Shown piece after piece: positions 14,374-24,265 of a DNA stretch of 64,000 nucleotides (its first letter is position 1; each line of letters opens with the position of its first letter). A model generated the notes under the pieces. It worked only from the letters and a program-made list of their open reading frames with translations, did not search any database and was not told the origin of the DNA. The stretch is from contig JAGMWG010000025.1 in the NCBI GenBank assembly GCA_020744225.1, positions 1-64,000 on the forward strand, written 5' to 3'. Made by a program: the position numbers and the translations under genes. Source of the DNA: Paraphoma chrysanthemicola (Eukaryota > Ascomycota > Dothideomycetes > Pleosporales > Phaeosphaeriaceae).

Positions 14374-15630
14374 CTAGTCTATATCTACGTCGTTACTACT
14401 AGAGCTACGAGAGTCCGTGTCAGTACAAGACTCCGTGTCCATTGCGCCGATTATGTCTAACTGCAATCCAACTAGTTTGCAAGCCTCTTTGATCTCTTGA
14501 GGAACCCCTTCATCTCCTTCGACGACGATTAACGTCCTCCATGTCCTAGCAATGATGTTTTTGCTCTCGATTGCTACAACAAAGAGATCTGTTACCTCGG
14601 CGTCGGTGCCCAAGTCGTTGAAAAACTCTAACGCTTCTATCGCAGGGGGAAGACCAACCGAATGGAGCCGCGGTTTCTTCGATGATTTCGCGAACAGCTG
14701 ATGATCCCAGTTAAGACGCAAGGTCTTGAGCGCCTCGAACTCTCTAAGTCGTAGCGTCTTACGGTTGTGCAGTGTCGGAGAGTCAATGGTGATCATTTTG
14801 AGGAACTCAGCTTGCGATTTGAGAGCCACAATGTAGTCGCTAAGACTGTCAGAACTTTCTTCTAGTTCAGGTTCTGGTTCCTCTGTCTGGGTCATGACGA
14901 ACTCCTCCAATGCTTCGGGGAATTCAAGAACATCGGCCAGCGCGTCGTCGTTGATGTCACATTCGACAAGGTGCAATTTCTTCAAAGCAGTTACATGTGG
15001 TCGCTCGATAAAGTCGAAGCCTCGTTCATCGAGTTTCGCTCTTCTGACGACCAACGTCTCGAGGGTGGGATGTGCGAAGATATGAATATTCTCTCGGAGA
15101 TCCCAGTATGCGTCGTTCGCGCACTGGTAAAATAGCGAGCAGGTCTTGAGACAGGCAAGATCAAACGGCCCATTGAAAAGCGTCCCAATGCCGCGTAACA
15201 ATACGTCTGGCACAGAGATGTCGAGCTTCTCTAGATTCGACATGATTGACAAGGTTCGCGAAAGACCATCGACACGCTGAGGATCGAGATAAGAGTTGTG
15301 GACTGGACCGTCAAGAGCCAGATGCGAAAGCTCCGATGAAGGGTATGATAACTTGATCTCGTGAATGGCCGAGCCACGGCGAGGCCTGCGACTTAAAGAC
15401 TCGCTGAAAGTGAGGTGTAGCTCGGGCGTCTCGAATAATATGCTCTTGTAAAGTACAGCATCGCTGAGCTTGTGGTATTTCCGGTTCAGGCGTGATACAT
15501 TGCACAAGCTCTTTCTGGACGAGCGGCCCAACGTCTCGAACACTTGGAGGAGAAGCTCATCTGGGAGTACAGCTAGTTGGTCGCGTAGACGACTTGCACA
15601 CAAGTCCTCGTCGTTGGTGCTGTTGGGCAT
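14374..15630 (-). CDS. F-box protein with LRR-like body
   Basis: Probably a substrate adaptor of an SCF ubiquitin ligase. From the ATG at 15630 the product is 418 aa. An F-box follows immediately at about residues 18-60 (LPDELLLQVFETLG, then an NVSRLNRKY segment). The remainder is leucine-rich and irregular (NLEKLDISVPDVLL, LKKLHLVECDINDDAL), as in fungal F-box/LRR proteins, and it ends in an acidic Ser/Asp tail. The frame stays open upstream to 15804, but 15630 is the ATG placed just before the F-box. The 3' end lies exactly at the edge of the RIP block. The last codons are AT-rich, and the TAG at 14374-14376 could itself be a product of C-to-T decay leaking out of the repeats, so the ancestral protein may have been longer. 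Confidence 0.8.
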   Translation of the reverse strand: MPNSTNDEDLCASRLRDQLAVLPDELLLQVFETLGRSSRKSLCNVSRLNRKYHKLSDAVLYKSILFETPELHLTFSESLSRRPRRGSAIHEIKLSYPSSELSHLALDGPVHNSYLDPQRVDGLSRTLSIMSNLEKLDISVPDVLLRGIGTLFNGPFDLACLKTCSLFYQCANDAYWDLRENIHIFAHPTLETLVVRRAKLDERGFDFIERPHVTALKKLHLVECDINDDALADVLEFPEALEEFVMTQTEEPEPELEESSDSLSDYIVALKSQAEFLKMITIDSPTLHNRKTLRLREFEALKTLRLNWDHQLFAKSSKKPRLHSVGLPPAIEALEFFNDLGTDAEVTDLFVVAIESKNIIARTWRTLIVVEGDEGVPQEIKEACKLVGLQLDIIGAMDTESCTDTDSRSSSSNDVDID

Positions 15631-16262
15631 TCTGATCACGCGACGCACCCTGCACGTCCACCAGAAGTCCACGCGAACACGTGGAGAAAATTGCTGACCG
15701 CGGGGAAGAGATGCGGGGAAGCTGTAGACGGAAACCAGCAGGGTGCTGGTATGATGTTTCGGGAGCGGTGTTATGTACGTGTGGCGCCCAAAGACCAAAT
15801 ACACAGAGTGACAAGGCAGTTTTGCGGTGAAGGATCATGGCTCGTGAAGTGTTGGGTCGTCATTGAGTTACTGTGGCAAGGGTGGGGACCGTGGCTCAAG
15901 CGAGCAGCCTGAGCGCCTGCAATTGTTGGTGCACCCGAACTTGACCACCCCATCTGTACTTTGGACCCAAAGCGATCGCCAAGCGCCGAACGACCACTAC
16001 AAGCATTGCATATTGGAAGTTGAAGCAGGGGGTCTCGCAAGCTATATAGGCGATTCTCAGCTTGTCAATCTACCACTCCAACGTTTCCGCGATCACGATC
16101 CGAGCCGAAACCCGCGGGGTAAGTGGTGCGCGCCACCATACATAGTTGCAAGGGCCTGCCTTTGGCATCAAGGGCTACCTGGGACTATACAACCAATTCG
16201 GTTCAGTTCATGCCATATTTTCATCTGATTGTTGTAGCTGTTCGAAGATATTGTTCGCCAGC
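15631..16262. other. Intergenic, shared 5' region
   Basis: Lies between the divergent F-box and DUF4863 genes. No feature recognised beyond a presumed bidirectional promoter. Confidence 0.5.
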
Positions 16263-17352
16263 ATGCAGCGGGAACAGCCAGGTGCAACAGCCGCAGTGGA
16301 GGTTGACTTCAGCCAACACCCGAATGCACGGAAGCTTCTCGAGCGATGTCAAGACTTCTTCTCTGAAGTTGAAAACTTGTAGAGCACCCTCCTTTGTACT
16401 AGGGAGCCTGCTGACCATGACAGAACACCAGGCAGAGACCTCGAAACTCATCTAAATACCCACTACGGCCCGGGGACAGCGATCTACGAGGATAGTATGT
16501 GTGCACGTAAGAAATACATATGAGATATACACTAATGTTCTTCCCAAAACTTATGCAGTCTGCTCTTTGACCAAAAAGGGAGTGGAGGAAGGCTGGGCTG
16601 CTAATATCGAGATTGACGGACAGCATTACCGACGTTCGAAGATTGCTCTACCACGAGAAGAAACACGCTTCTTCAGCATCACGACCGTGTACATGCAATC
16701 GGAGGACGTATTCGCGGGACAGTACCACTCACATCCATACGGAGAAATTAACTGTACGTGATGATTGGCAACGGAGTGGCTCTTTTCATAACTACACGTC
16801 TGACTGGCATTGTTATCCTATTTCGACTAACTTTGTCAATTATGATTATAGCAAAGCCAAAGTGACATTTCCGATTTTTGTTTGTTTTGTAATTTCGTAA
16901 GACCTTGCTAATAAAAGATAGGGTACGTTGACCTGCATGGACTCAGGGCCTCGGCCGACTGAGATCATTGCCTTTTGCTTTTCACGCTCAACGGAGTCTT
17001 GCCACACGCTCAGAAAGCTTTACTGACTTCTTGCCCGTGGCGTTTCAGCGTGATACAATTCGATGAGTCCGCGGAATTGATGGGTATGCAAGGGTGGCAA
17101 GGGGCAGGGTGTAAGTGGAGCCCAATGTGAGCTTGGGCGATATACTGATCGCGCATGCAAAATTAGGGACGAGTCCTGGTCCGGGTACACATCAGTGAGC
17201 GATATAGAGTGAGGTCGAGTGAAAGTTTCAAACTAACACTGTCCAGTTATCCGCAGGTTAGAGGTGGAGCGCTGGTTGCGTTGTTCTTTCTACCAGCAGG
17301 TCGAATCAGCTATACAGCCAAACCAGGTGATCAGCAGCCGGCATCACTCTAA
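16263..17352 (+). pseudogene. DUF4863 / p-hydroxylaminobenzoate lyase-like gene with in-frame TAG
   Basis: Hidden multi-exon gene. Proposed exons are 16263-16494, 16559-16757, 17049-17110, 17167-17194 and 17247-17352, giving 209 codons. Introns 1, 3 and 4 have good donors (GTATGT, GTAAGT, GTGAGC) and branch sites. The spliced protein reads HYGPGTAIYED, GVEEGWAANIEIDG, SHPYGEIN, DESAELMGMQGW, GWTSPGPGTHHYP and RGGALVALFFLPAGRISY, the expected order of this cupin-like family. The family includes PnbB-type 4-hydroxylaminobenzoate lyases of nitroaromatic breakdown; the substrate here is unknown. One TAG (16380-16382) interrupts exon 1 in an otherwise conserved frame. CAG-to-TAG at a CpA would be RIP-like, and the gene is 2 kb from the RIP block. 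Intron 2 is long (291 nt) with a weak GTGATG donor; using the better GTACGT donor at 16754 breaks the frame. It is called a pseudogene because of the stop; otherwise the gene looks functional. Confidence 0.72.
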
Positions 17353-17506
17353 AGGCCGACCAATGATAGGCCTCGAACAGTTCATGAATGATAATCTGGT
17401 AGAGTGCGTATACAATAAATTTTGCTCAATCTGTGTACAGTGTCGGCCGACTGGGAAGGGGTGGCTTGCAGTGCTCTGCTGACCTCAATGCATTGCGACA
17501 TTACAT

Positions 17507-19394
17507 CTATGATGCTTTGCTGCCTCGTGTTTGACACGAAATGCGTAAGTCTGGAGGCAACGCCCATGTGTCAGGTTCCCAGTTCCAGTTTTCACCTGTC
17601 GCGTGCTCCAATTTGATTTGCCAGCCTCTGATGGTCTCAGCAATAAGAGCCTTCATCATCACTAAAATTAGATGTACAAAGTCAGCGCTACTCCAAAGTA
17701 GATGTATCGACTTAGTGTATCTCAGATGGAGTGTCCCTCAAAGGGCATATGAACAAGCGAGTATGAAAGGACGTACTACGCACAGTCAGCAACTTCCCAT
17801 TTGAGAGACGATAAAGTACTTGTTATTCGCTTTCGCTTCAGCAGCATAGACAATGAGACTTCTAGTCTTTGATGGCCTTACTTCAGCGGCAAACAACACG
17901 TACTGGGGAGTTATTACCAGTCTACAACATATTTGCCCAGGCATACTCTAGGTCCGAATCCAAACCTCCAATAGCAATAGCGCACGTCTCTCGTTCTTTT
18001 AACTCCAGCGTCGGTCCATCGTTCGGGGCGGAAGGTAGTGTTGTCGGGGCTCCAAATTGGATCCCTTATGTTCAATGCATGTGCGTCGACAACGAACTTT
18101 GAGCCAGCAGGAAGCATGTATGGTCCGACCTGGCGCTCCGTGGGGCAAGCTTGCGCAACCGAGAAGGCTGCTACGGGCCGCAATCGCCCTGCTTCGAGGA
18201 TAGTGTGATGTAGGTAATTCGATTGCGACATGAGGTATGCGTCGCGAGTTCCCTTCTCATGATAAGCAGAATTCACTTCGGACAATAGACGTGCTTGGGT
18301 TTGAGGAGACGCCGCAATAAAGATGAACGCCCACGCCAGTGCACCAATTGAGACGTCGAGATTGGCGAAGAGCATCTCATCCATTGTCTGTAACAATCCT
18401 TCGCGAGAAATGCTTCCATCGGCGACCGACGCGTACATCTGTACTATGGGAGCAGGTCTCTTACTATCCTTGACGTGCCTAAGAGCCTCTGCATACGCAT
18501 CATCATTCCAGCGGCTCCAGACTCTCTTGAAGTTGCGCATCTCGCGATTGGGTCTGAGCGGAAGTAGTGTAGCCCACTTATAGCGCGTGACTCCGCCCAT
18601 CATCATGTGTGCGAACACTGAATCTCGACCCGGAATAATCTGAAGCAGCTCTGTCTTCAATTTGGGCGTCAATTTGCCATAGAGTATATCGGCTAGGGCC
18701 AAAAACGGGTAGATTCGAAGATCTGAATGTGGACGTAGGTGCCACTTCTCAAGCTTGTCGCCATGTAATGACTGAATGTGTTCCGTCGCATGGTCTATTA
18801 CAATCTGGGCATAGGTATCGGTCGCGGGCCGCGTGAAAGGAGCTTCGGTAGCTTTGCGCAATGATCGCCAGTCTGCTCCGCTGACAAGTCCTAGACATAT
18901 ACCAAGCAATTGATACATATAGTGACCACTGTCATTTGCATTTGCTTTCAAGTGTTTATGCGAGTCGCGGAAGACGGTTTCAATGTCGCTGGGTTTGGTC
19001 AAGACACTTCAAGTTTCAGCAATGATCTCGACCTGACACGGGTGGCGTAAACCTGACATCTCACCATGAAATCCGGACCATATTCGGTAGATGGGACCGT
19101 ATGTTGCACCCCATTGCATGCTGTTCTCCCGGCCGCGAAGGTACTTTTCTATGTTTCCTTGCCCATTTGGGAAAACGAACGGCAGGGTTGGAAGTACTTC
19201 ATGACCATCGACGGTCCGTATAGGGTATCGGAAGCGGAGGTAGGCATGGCAAGACGTGAGCATGGCAAAGAATCTTGTGTGACAAGTGCAATGCTTACCG
19301 TGAATAGCAGCGACAGTATGTCGTAACAACGCGCAACGTACGCAAGCACCCCTAAAACCACGCATGGACCGATTAGTGAGATATGAAATGCCAT
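17507..19394 (-). CDS. Cytochrome P450 monooxygenase
   Basis: A membrane-anchored haem-thiolate monooxygenase of about 503 aa. Exons on the minus strand are 19394-19342, 19273-19058, 19006-17919 and 17661-17507. It starts with an N-terminal anchor (ISLIGPCVVLGVLA), followed by the PIRTVDG and FPNGQGNIEKYL segments typical of one fungal P450 group. An I-helix-like FANLDVS replaces the usual AGxDT. The ExxR motif is EAGR, then PERW, then the haem loop FGFGPRVCLG with its Cys ligand. The final exon supplies KALIAETIRGW and a normal C-terminus. Intron 2 needs a GTCAGG donor and is the weakest junction. The last intervening sequence (17662-17918) is a putative stwintron. The substrate is unknown. 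The gene is divergent from the PRM10-like gene. Confidence 0.85.
17662..17918 (-). other. Putative [D1] stwintron in the P450 gene
   Basis: The 257-nt intervening sequence does not splice in frame as a single GT-AG intron: joining 17918 to 17661 gives an early stop in the last exon. In two steps it works. An internal intron of 142 nt (17917 to 17776; GTAATA donor, GCTGAC branch site, GTGCGTAG acceptor) is removed first. This brings the G at 17918 next to TACGTC and creates a consensus external donor GTACGTC. An external intron of 115 nt with branch site GCTGAC and acceptor TTTTAG is then removed. The joined codon is TTG (Leu) in V-V-D-L-M-M-K. It is related in sequence to 22344-22609. Confidence 0.75.
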
Positions 19395-20764
19395 GGACAA
19401 TTTATGACTGGGTTTAGAGGTCACCTCGAATCGTGCAGGCTGGAGCGACGACATGGGCACGATCATTTATCAGATTGCAAGCCTGCTCAGCGGATCTTCC
19501 TCGGAGATCATCGCCCATGTGATAAGATGATCAGATTAAATCGCGCTGGAAAAGTGTGTGTAAATGCATGCTGGGTGGGGGGGAACACTCATCGCTTATG
19601 CAGATGTACGAAGTCTGCAATTACAATTGGGCCACGGCTCGTCTCCCCGGCATGAATGTGACCCTGTGCAGGGCCACCATCCCGCGCAACTCGCAGAATA
19701 CGAGCGAGTTGCAAGCAATGATGAAGTGTCCGGACTTAGACGGTATCGCGCATTCATGTGCCTAGACAGTACGTTCTTCCAGTCTCGTCCAGGCTATCCT
19801 TAGCTTGCTGTAAAGGACCGTGGCGAATTGTTGTACTTGCACGTGGCATGCAACTTCCATACACCGTAGAAGGAATCAGAGATGAGAGCTGCACTAACTC
19901 TAAAGTACTGATACTTTGAGTTGTGACAAACCCGACTTGTCTGTCAAGGTCAGCCGCAAACCAAGCAGCACGAGCGCAAGGTTGAACCCATGGCATCCTC
20001 GTACTGCGGCGTGCGGCAATTAGTTTCGAGTGAGTCGTGGGTTCAATGCTGTTTTGATGCGACACGAGCGCTTGCCTGACTTTTTAGTTGTTGCTTCTCT
20101 GTATCGCTGGCTATTGGACCCCGACCCCTCCAATGGGACGTCTCGTTTGCTAAACCCACACGTTAACTTAGAAGCAGCTCAAATACACTCAAGTGCTAAT
20201 ACAACTCTACTCATGTTCTGTTATGCGTGCACATGGAGGAACGAAGAATGAGACAGTTTTAGCGGATTTTGGGTGGTCAGTCAGCAAAAAGAGTCTTTTG
20301 TTTCGTTCCTCCAGGTGCGTGGGGCAGCAGAAAAAGTAGTTATTAGCATGTCATAGAGTTTCCGCGCACACTCTCCTGCGCCACAGCAACGACTCCGTCT
20401 TTCTCGGTCCCCATGGGGGCTTCTGATCAGCTAGAGAGAAAGGCGTAATTCTTGAGCAGACCCTGCAGCGACCCAATTTTCTCCGAGAAAAGAGACGCGC
20501 GGTGCGATCGGTTTCGCGAATAGTGTGCCAACCTGACCAATCGCGTGTATTGCTGTTACTCAAAAGTCGCATTCGGCGAGACGTCGCATCATTTTGGTCG
20601 CGACGCGGCTCTGCTCAATATGATCTCGATGCTTCTCGTCTAACTTTATGTTGGCACAACGTTCGCCTGCCGGTAAAGTGGCCTGCCGTGATAAAGGCAA
20701 AGCCTCCCGCTCCTGCTTCTGGAGTACACTGACCGTCCGAATCCTCTTGCACACTTCTGCTGCC
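19395..20764. other. Intergenic, divergent promoter region
   Basis: 1.37 kb between the divergent P450 and PRM10-like genes. No coding signal on either strand. Confidence 0.5.
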
Positions 20765-23028
20765 ATGACACATTCGTCGACCCCCTCCACCTCCCCGCCC
20801 GCACAGAGAGTGCGCTTCAATAGTGCTGCCGCTGAGATACCCCCTTCCCCAGAGTCTAGCGAGGTGCGACATGCGGTCGATGAGCATGCCGTCGATGCCG
20901 AAGAGCTGCTGCATATGCACAAGACCAGTTTCGCCAGTCCGGACGACCGCTCGTCGACAACGCTGAACGATCTCGACAACGACGAAGGCTATGCCGTCTC
21001 GGGCTCCGCGCAGGGCGGCGTCTTCTACCAGCTGCTGCAGGCCTACACGACACCTATTCCTGTTGCCCACGATACCCCCTCGGACACCAGAAGCACGTCG
21101 CCCACGTACCGCCCGGGCTCTGCTTCAGGGCCGGCCACACCTTCGCGCCGCAAGTGGTACAACGCCGAGAAGTCGGCAATGCATTCGCACGAGACCCTAG
21201 CAACACTCATTGGAGCATCAACTAAGCTCGCGAACCCGACCGAGAAGAAATCACCGGTGCTCCCGCCCCATCACCAACGCACTAGCAGCGGCGGCGTCCT
21301 CTCCAAGGTCTGGAAGCCCCGGGATGAAAGGGATGCCCGTATAAGAATCCACGTCGCGGACGTGCTCAAAAGACAGCGTTACATCATCCGTATGGCGCGT
21401 GCTCTGATGCTTTTCGGAGCACCCACCCACCGCTTGGAAGAATACCTTGCTGCCACGGCCAAGGTGCTCGACATCAATAGCCAATACCTCTACATACCCG
21501 GCTGCATGATCATTTCCTTTGATGATGTCCTGACGCACACGGCCGAAGTCAAAATCGTACGCACTGCCCAGGGCGTCAACCTCGGGAAGCTCAAAGACAC
21601 ACACGAGATCTACAAGGAAGTTCTGCACGATGTAATTAGCTTGGACGAGGCGCTCGCACGCCTCGACCAAGTCATCAACGCCAGAGACCGCCATCCCGTC
21701 TGGCTATGTGTCCTCATGTATGGTCTCGCAAGCGCTGCTGTCTCCGTCTTCTTCCAAGCCCGGCTCATAGATATGCCAATCATATTCGTGCTCGGCTCCT
21801 TCCTTGGCGTCCTCCAACTGGTCATATCTCCTCTCTCCAAGACCTACAGCACCGTCTTCGAAATCTCAGCCACAATTGTCCTGAGCTTTCTTGCCCGAGC
21901 CTTTGGCAGCATCAACAACGGCAGCGTGTTCTGTTTTTCCGCTATAGCACAGAGCGCCATTGCTATGATCCTACCTGGATGGGTACGTACGAAGAACCTC
22001 CCGTCTTTGACCCATTCTTACTGATAGCCATAGCTTGTTCTGAGCTCCGCCCTGGAGCTTCAATCGCGTGCTATAGTGCCAGGATCCATCCGGCTTGTAT
22101 TTGCCATCATCTATTCGCTTTTCCTCGGCTACGGCATTACAGTTGGAACGGCGATCTACGGTGCCATTGACTCCAACGCCACCAATAGTACCCAGTGCGA
22201 AAAACCATTGAGCTCTTACTGGAATTTTCTTTTTGTTCCGCTCTACGTCTTCTTCACCACTTTCACTGTACAGGCCAAATGGAAGCAAATGCCTGTCATG
22301 ATTCTCATTGCAACAGCAGGCTACACGGTCAACTTCTTCGCCAGGTAAATAAGTCCCTAGTACCAAGTCTCCACTTGCTATCATAGTAAAGGCATTGAAG
22401 ACTACTAAGCGACACATGCTTCTAAGTCTTAATGTCTTTACTCTAATGATCTTTTCTTGTTCAGGAGTCGTTGCTAATAGTGCGTAGTACGTCTTTCTAT
22501 ACTCGAAATTCAATATCCATATGCTCTACGAGCGTCGCTTTAGTTAAGACACGCTAAGTAGATGCATCTACCCTAGAGGATGGCGCTGACTTGGTACCTC
22601 TACCTTTAGACATGAAATTCTCCTCTAGCGCTCCGATTGCCTACACATTTGGAGCTTTCACGATTGGTGTTTTGGCCAACCTATATAGCCGTCTGCGGCA
22701 TGGAGTTGCCGCAGCTGTTCTACTGCCCGCCGTTTATGTGCAGGTTCCTGGCAGCTTGGCTTCAAGCGGTAGCATCAATTCTGCCCTCAAAACCGCATCA
22801 GCCCTCATCAAGGGATCCGTTGCGGCTGGCGATGTAAGTCCCGTCCAGCTTTGCTGAGGAGGCCTTAGCTTACACTCTCAGACAACAACCGATAGCTTGA
22901 ACGCCATAGTCTTCAACGTGGCGGCTTCTATGATACAGATCGCCATCGGTCTTACCGTTGGTCTATTCATGGCTGCTCTCTTAGTATATCCAATGGGCAA
23001 GCGGCGGAGTGGACTCTGGACGCTGTAG
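20765..23028 (+). CDS. prm10: PRM10-like ThrE-domain membrane protein
   Basis: A multi-pass membrane protein of the ThrE/DUF1212 family; in yeast the relative is the pheromone-regulated Prm10, and bacterial relatives export threonine/serine. Exons are 20765-21982, 22034-22343, 22610-22833 and 22882-23028, giving 632 aa. The first ~190 residues are Ser/Thr/Pro-rich and probably cytosolic. The ThrE domain starts near RQRYIIRMARALMLFGAPTH, includes LYIPGCMIISF, and is followed by about ten hydrophobic segments (for example VFAIIYSLFLGYGITVGTAI and AYTFGAFTIGVLANLYSRL). The start has a good context (GCCATGA); the frame is open upstream to 20648. Intron 1 (51 nt) and intron 3 (48 nt) are ordinary. 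Intron 2 (22344-22609) is a putative stwintron. Transport function is inferred from family only. Confidence 0.88.
22344..22609 (+). other. Putative [D1] stwintron in the PRM10-like gene
   Basis: A 266-nt intervening sequence. A single splice from GT at 22345 to AG at 22609 shifts the frame and meets TAG within seven codons. Nested removal works. The internal intron 22345-22487 (143 nt; GTAAAT donor, GCTAAT branch site, GTGCGTAG acceptor) is excised first. G22344 then joins TACGTC to form the external donor. The external intron ends at CCTTTAG (22609) with branch site GCTGAC. The product reads FFA-N-MKFSSSAPIAYTF, as expected for the family. GTACCAAGTC near the 5' end (about 22361-22370) recurs inverted near the 3' end (22588-22597). 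It is homologous to the P450 stwintron over both halves. Confidence 0.77.
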
Positions 23029-24129
23029 AGTATCCCCCTGATCTTTAAGTATAGCTACGTGGCGTTGCCCACTCTAGGAGTTTGGCGGATTGAACACCTT
23101 TATGCTGATTGTCTATAGTTTCAAGCTCGAGTCAAGATATCGTGGCTGGGTTTTCGACACGGACAATCACTGTCGTGGGACGAGTCTGTGTACGGTGAAG
23201 TCTGCAGGTAAGCCCCGCCGCGTCAAAACATCAACGCCACCGCAGCTCCTGAAAGAGAACGACAAACATCTGGCCATGAGCGACTTTTCGGATGCCTTGC
23301 AAGTCCAAGAGCCCTTCGCAACATCAGAGTCTATCCGCTCGCCACGCGATGTCCAGCCCGGTGCACTTTGTACCGATAGCGACCTGAGAATCGGAAGGGT
23401 CGATCTGGAGCCGCCATGCAACATTTCGCCGAAACGACCCAGTCGTATCTCTGATGCCCAGCTACAAAAACATTGTGTGGAGTCTATCTTTCCTTGATGT
23501 ATTCGCCGATGCGCCTGTTCTAAATGCATGGAACATAACCGCTCCGGCTTGCCACAATGATGAGCGGCAACAAGACCCATCTGTGTCGTAATTTCTAGCT
23601 GCCGATTTGACAATTCTTTTGACCAGAACTTGCTAAGGGAGTTAAACCAAATTCCGTCCTTCATTCGTTGTCGTGACAAGCTATGGCAGTGTCTTTCGAC
23701 GCCCTTGTTGCAAGCACGGGTTCAGGAAGTGGGGTTCAGGCGGATAGTATGTTAAGATAATGTAGTCTCCACAATGATTCAAAAAGCGTGTGTCTCCGTG
23801 CTCCACTAATTTACCATGTTTGTTGTTCCTGTGTTGGATGCTTGCCACACCCACCTTTTTTTTGAGCCCAGACTGTCTCAGGAGAACTTACCATGTTATC
23901 TACATTCCCTTGCATAGTGTCATGCGGTCATGCTGTCATACAGGCCACCGCAAGGACTATAAGAAGAGGATACTGCTGTAAATTGACAACGCAATTTTAC
24001 ATGAAACCTCATTCCAAACATAGTCCACGTCCCATTTGATGGTCCTGCATGTCAACACCATTGATAGAACATCTCCCCCGCTACATTTACACACAAACAT
24101 ACATCAGAATAGGTGCAGCGCCACCTCTT

Positions 24130-24265
24130 TAATTATTACAAGTAGAGCTCTACTTACAGTACGCATGTGTGAGTTAGAAGCTCTTTGGTGCATTGTGAAG
24201 TTTGCGCTCAACCGTACATGAAGGCGAGGGCCTTTATGAGTGTCTCCCAGACGTATGAGGGTGGA
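24130..24265 (+). repeat. Dispersed repeat, copy 1
   Basis: Shares an ordered set of blocks with copies at 28921-29020 and 61120-61250: TAGAAG, TGTGCAT- or GTGCATT-like, TTGCGCT, CGAGGGCCT, ATGAGTGTC and GAGG. The divergence is considerable, so these are old copies. Confidence 0.5.

Larger units (their letters stand above)
1..14385. repeat. AT-rich RIP-degraded repeat block
   Basis: The block is very AT-rich, dominated by TA steps, with few CA and TG steps and stop codons in every frame. Composition changes sharply near 14,380. The recognisable coding remnants inside all show changes expected from C-to-T decay on either strand, such as Gln or Trp codons turned into stops and Cys into Tyr, which is the signature of RIP in ascomycetes. 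Relics identified are a gypsy reverse transcriptase, a copia gag-protease segment and two Fot/pogo transposon copies. The stretches 1-2390, 3000-6120, 7800-8285, 10160-11565 and 12790-14370 look like the same kind of material, but I could not assign a family to them. Confidence 0.9.

Noticed and set aside
1..14385. Telomere-proximal or centromeric origin of the AT-rich block
   Set aside because: No TTAGGG arrays or other telomere marks; recognisable transposon relics explain the composition as RIP decay.
16340..16382. Intron that would remove the TAG in the DUF4863 gene
   Set aside because: No in-phase GT-AG pair of credible length spans the TAG; candidate intervals are under 45 nt or shift the frame.
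17267..17482. Open frame overlapping the DUF4863 last exon in another frame
   Set aside because: The frame giving RGGALVALFFLPAGRISY is clearly the coding one; this is a shadow.
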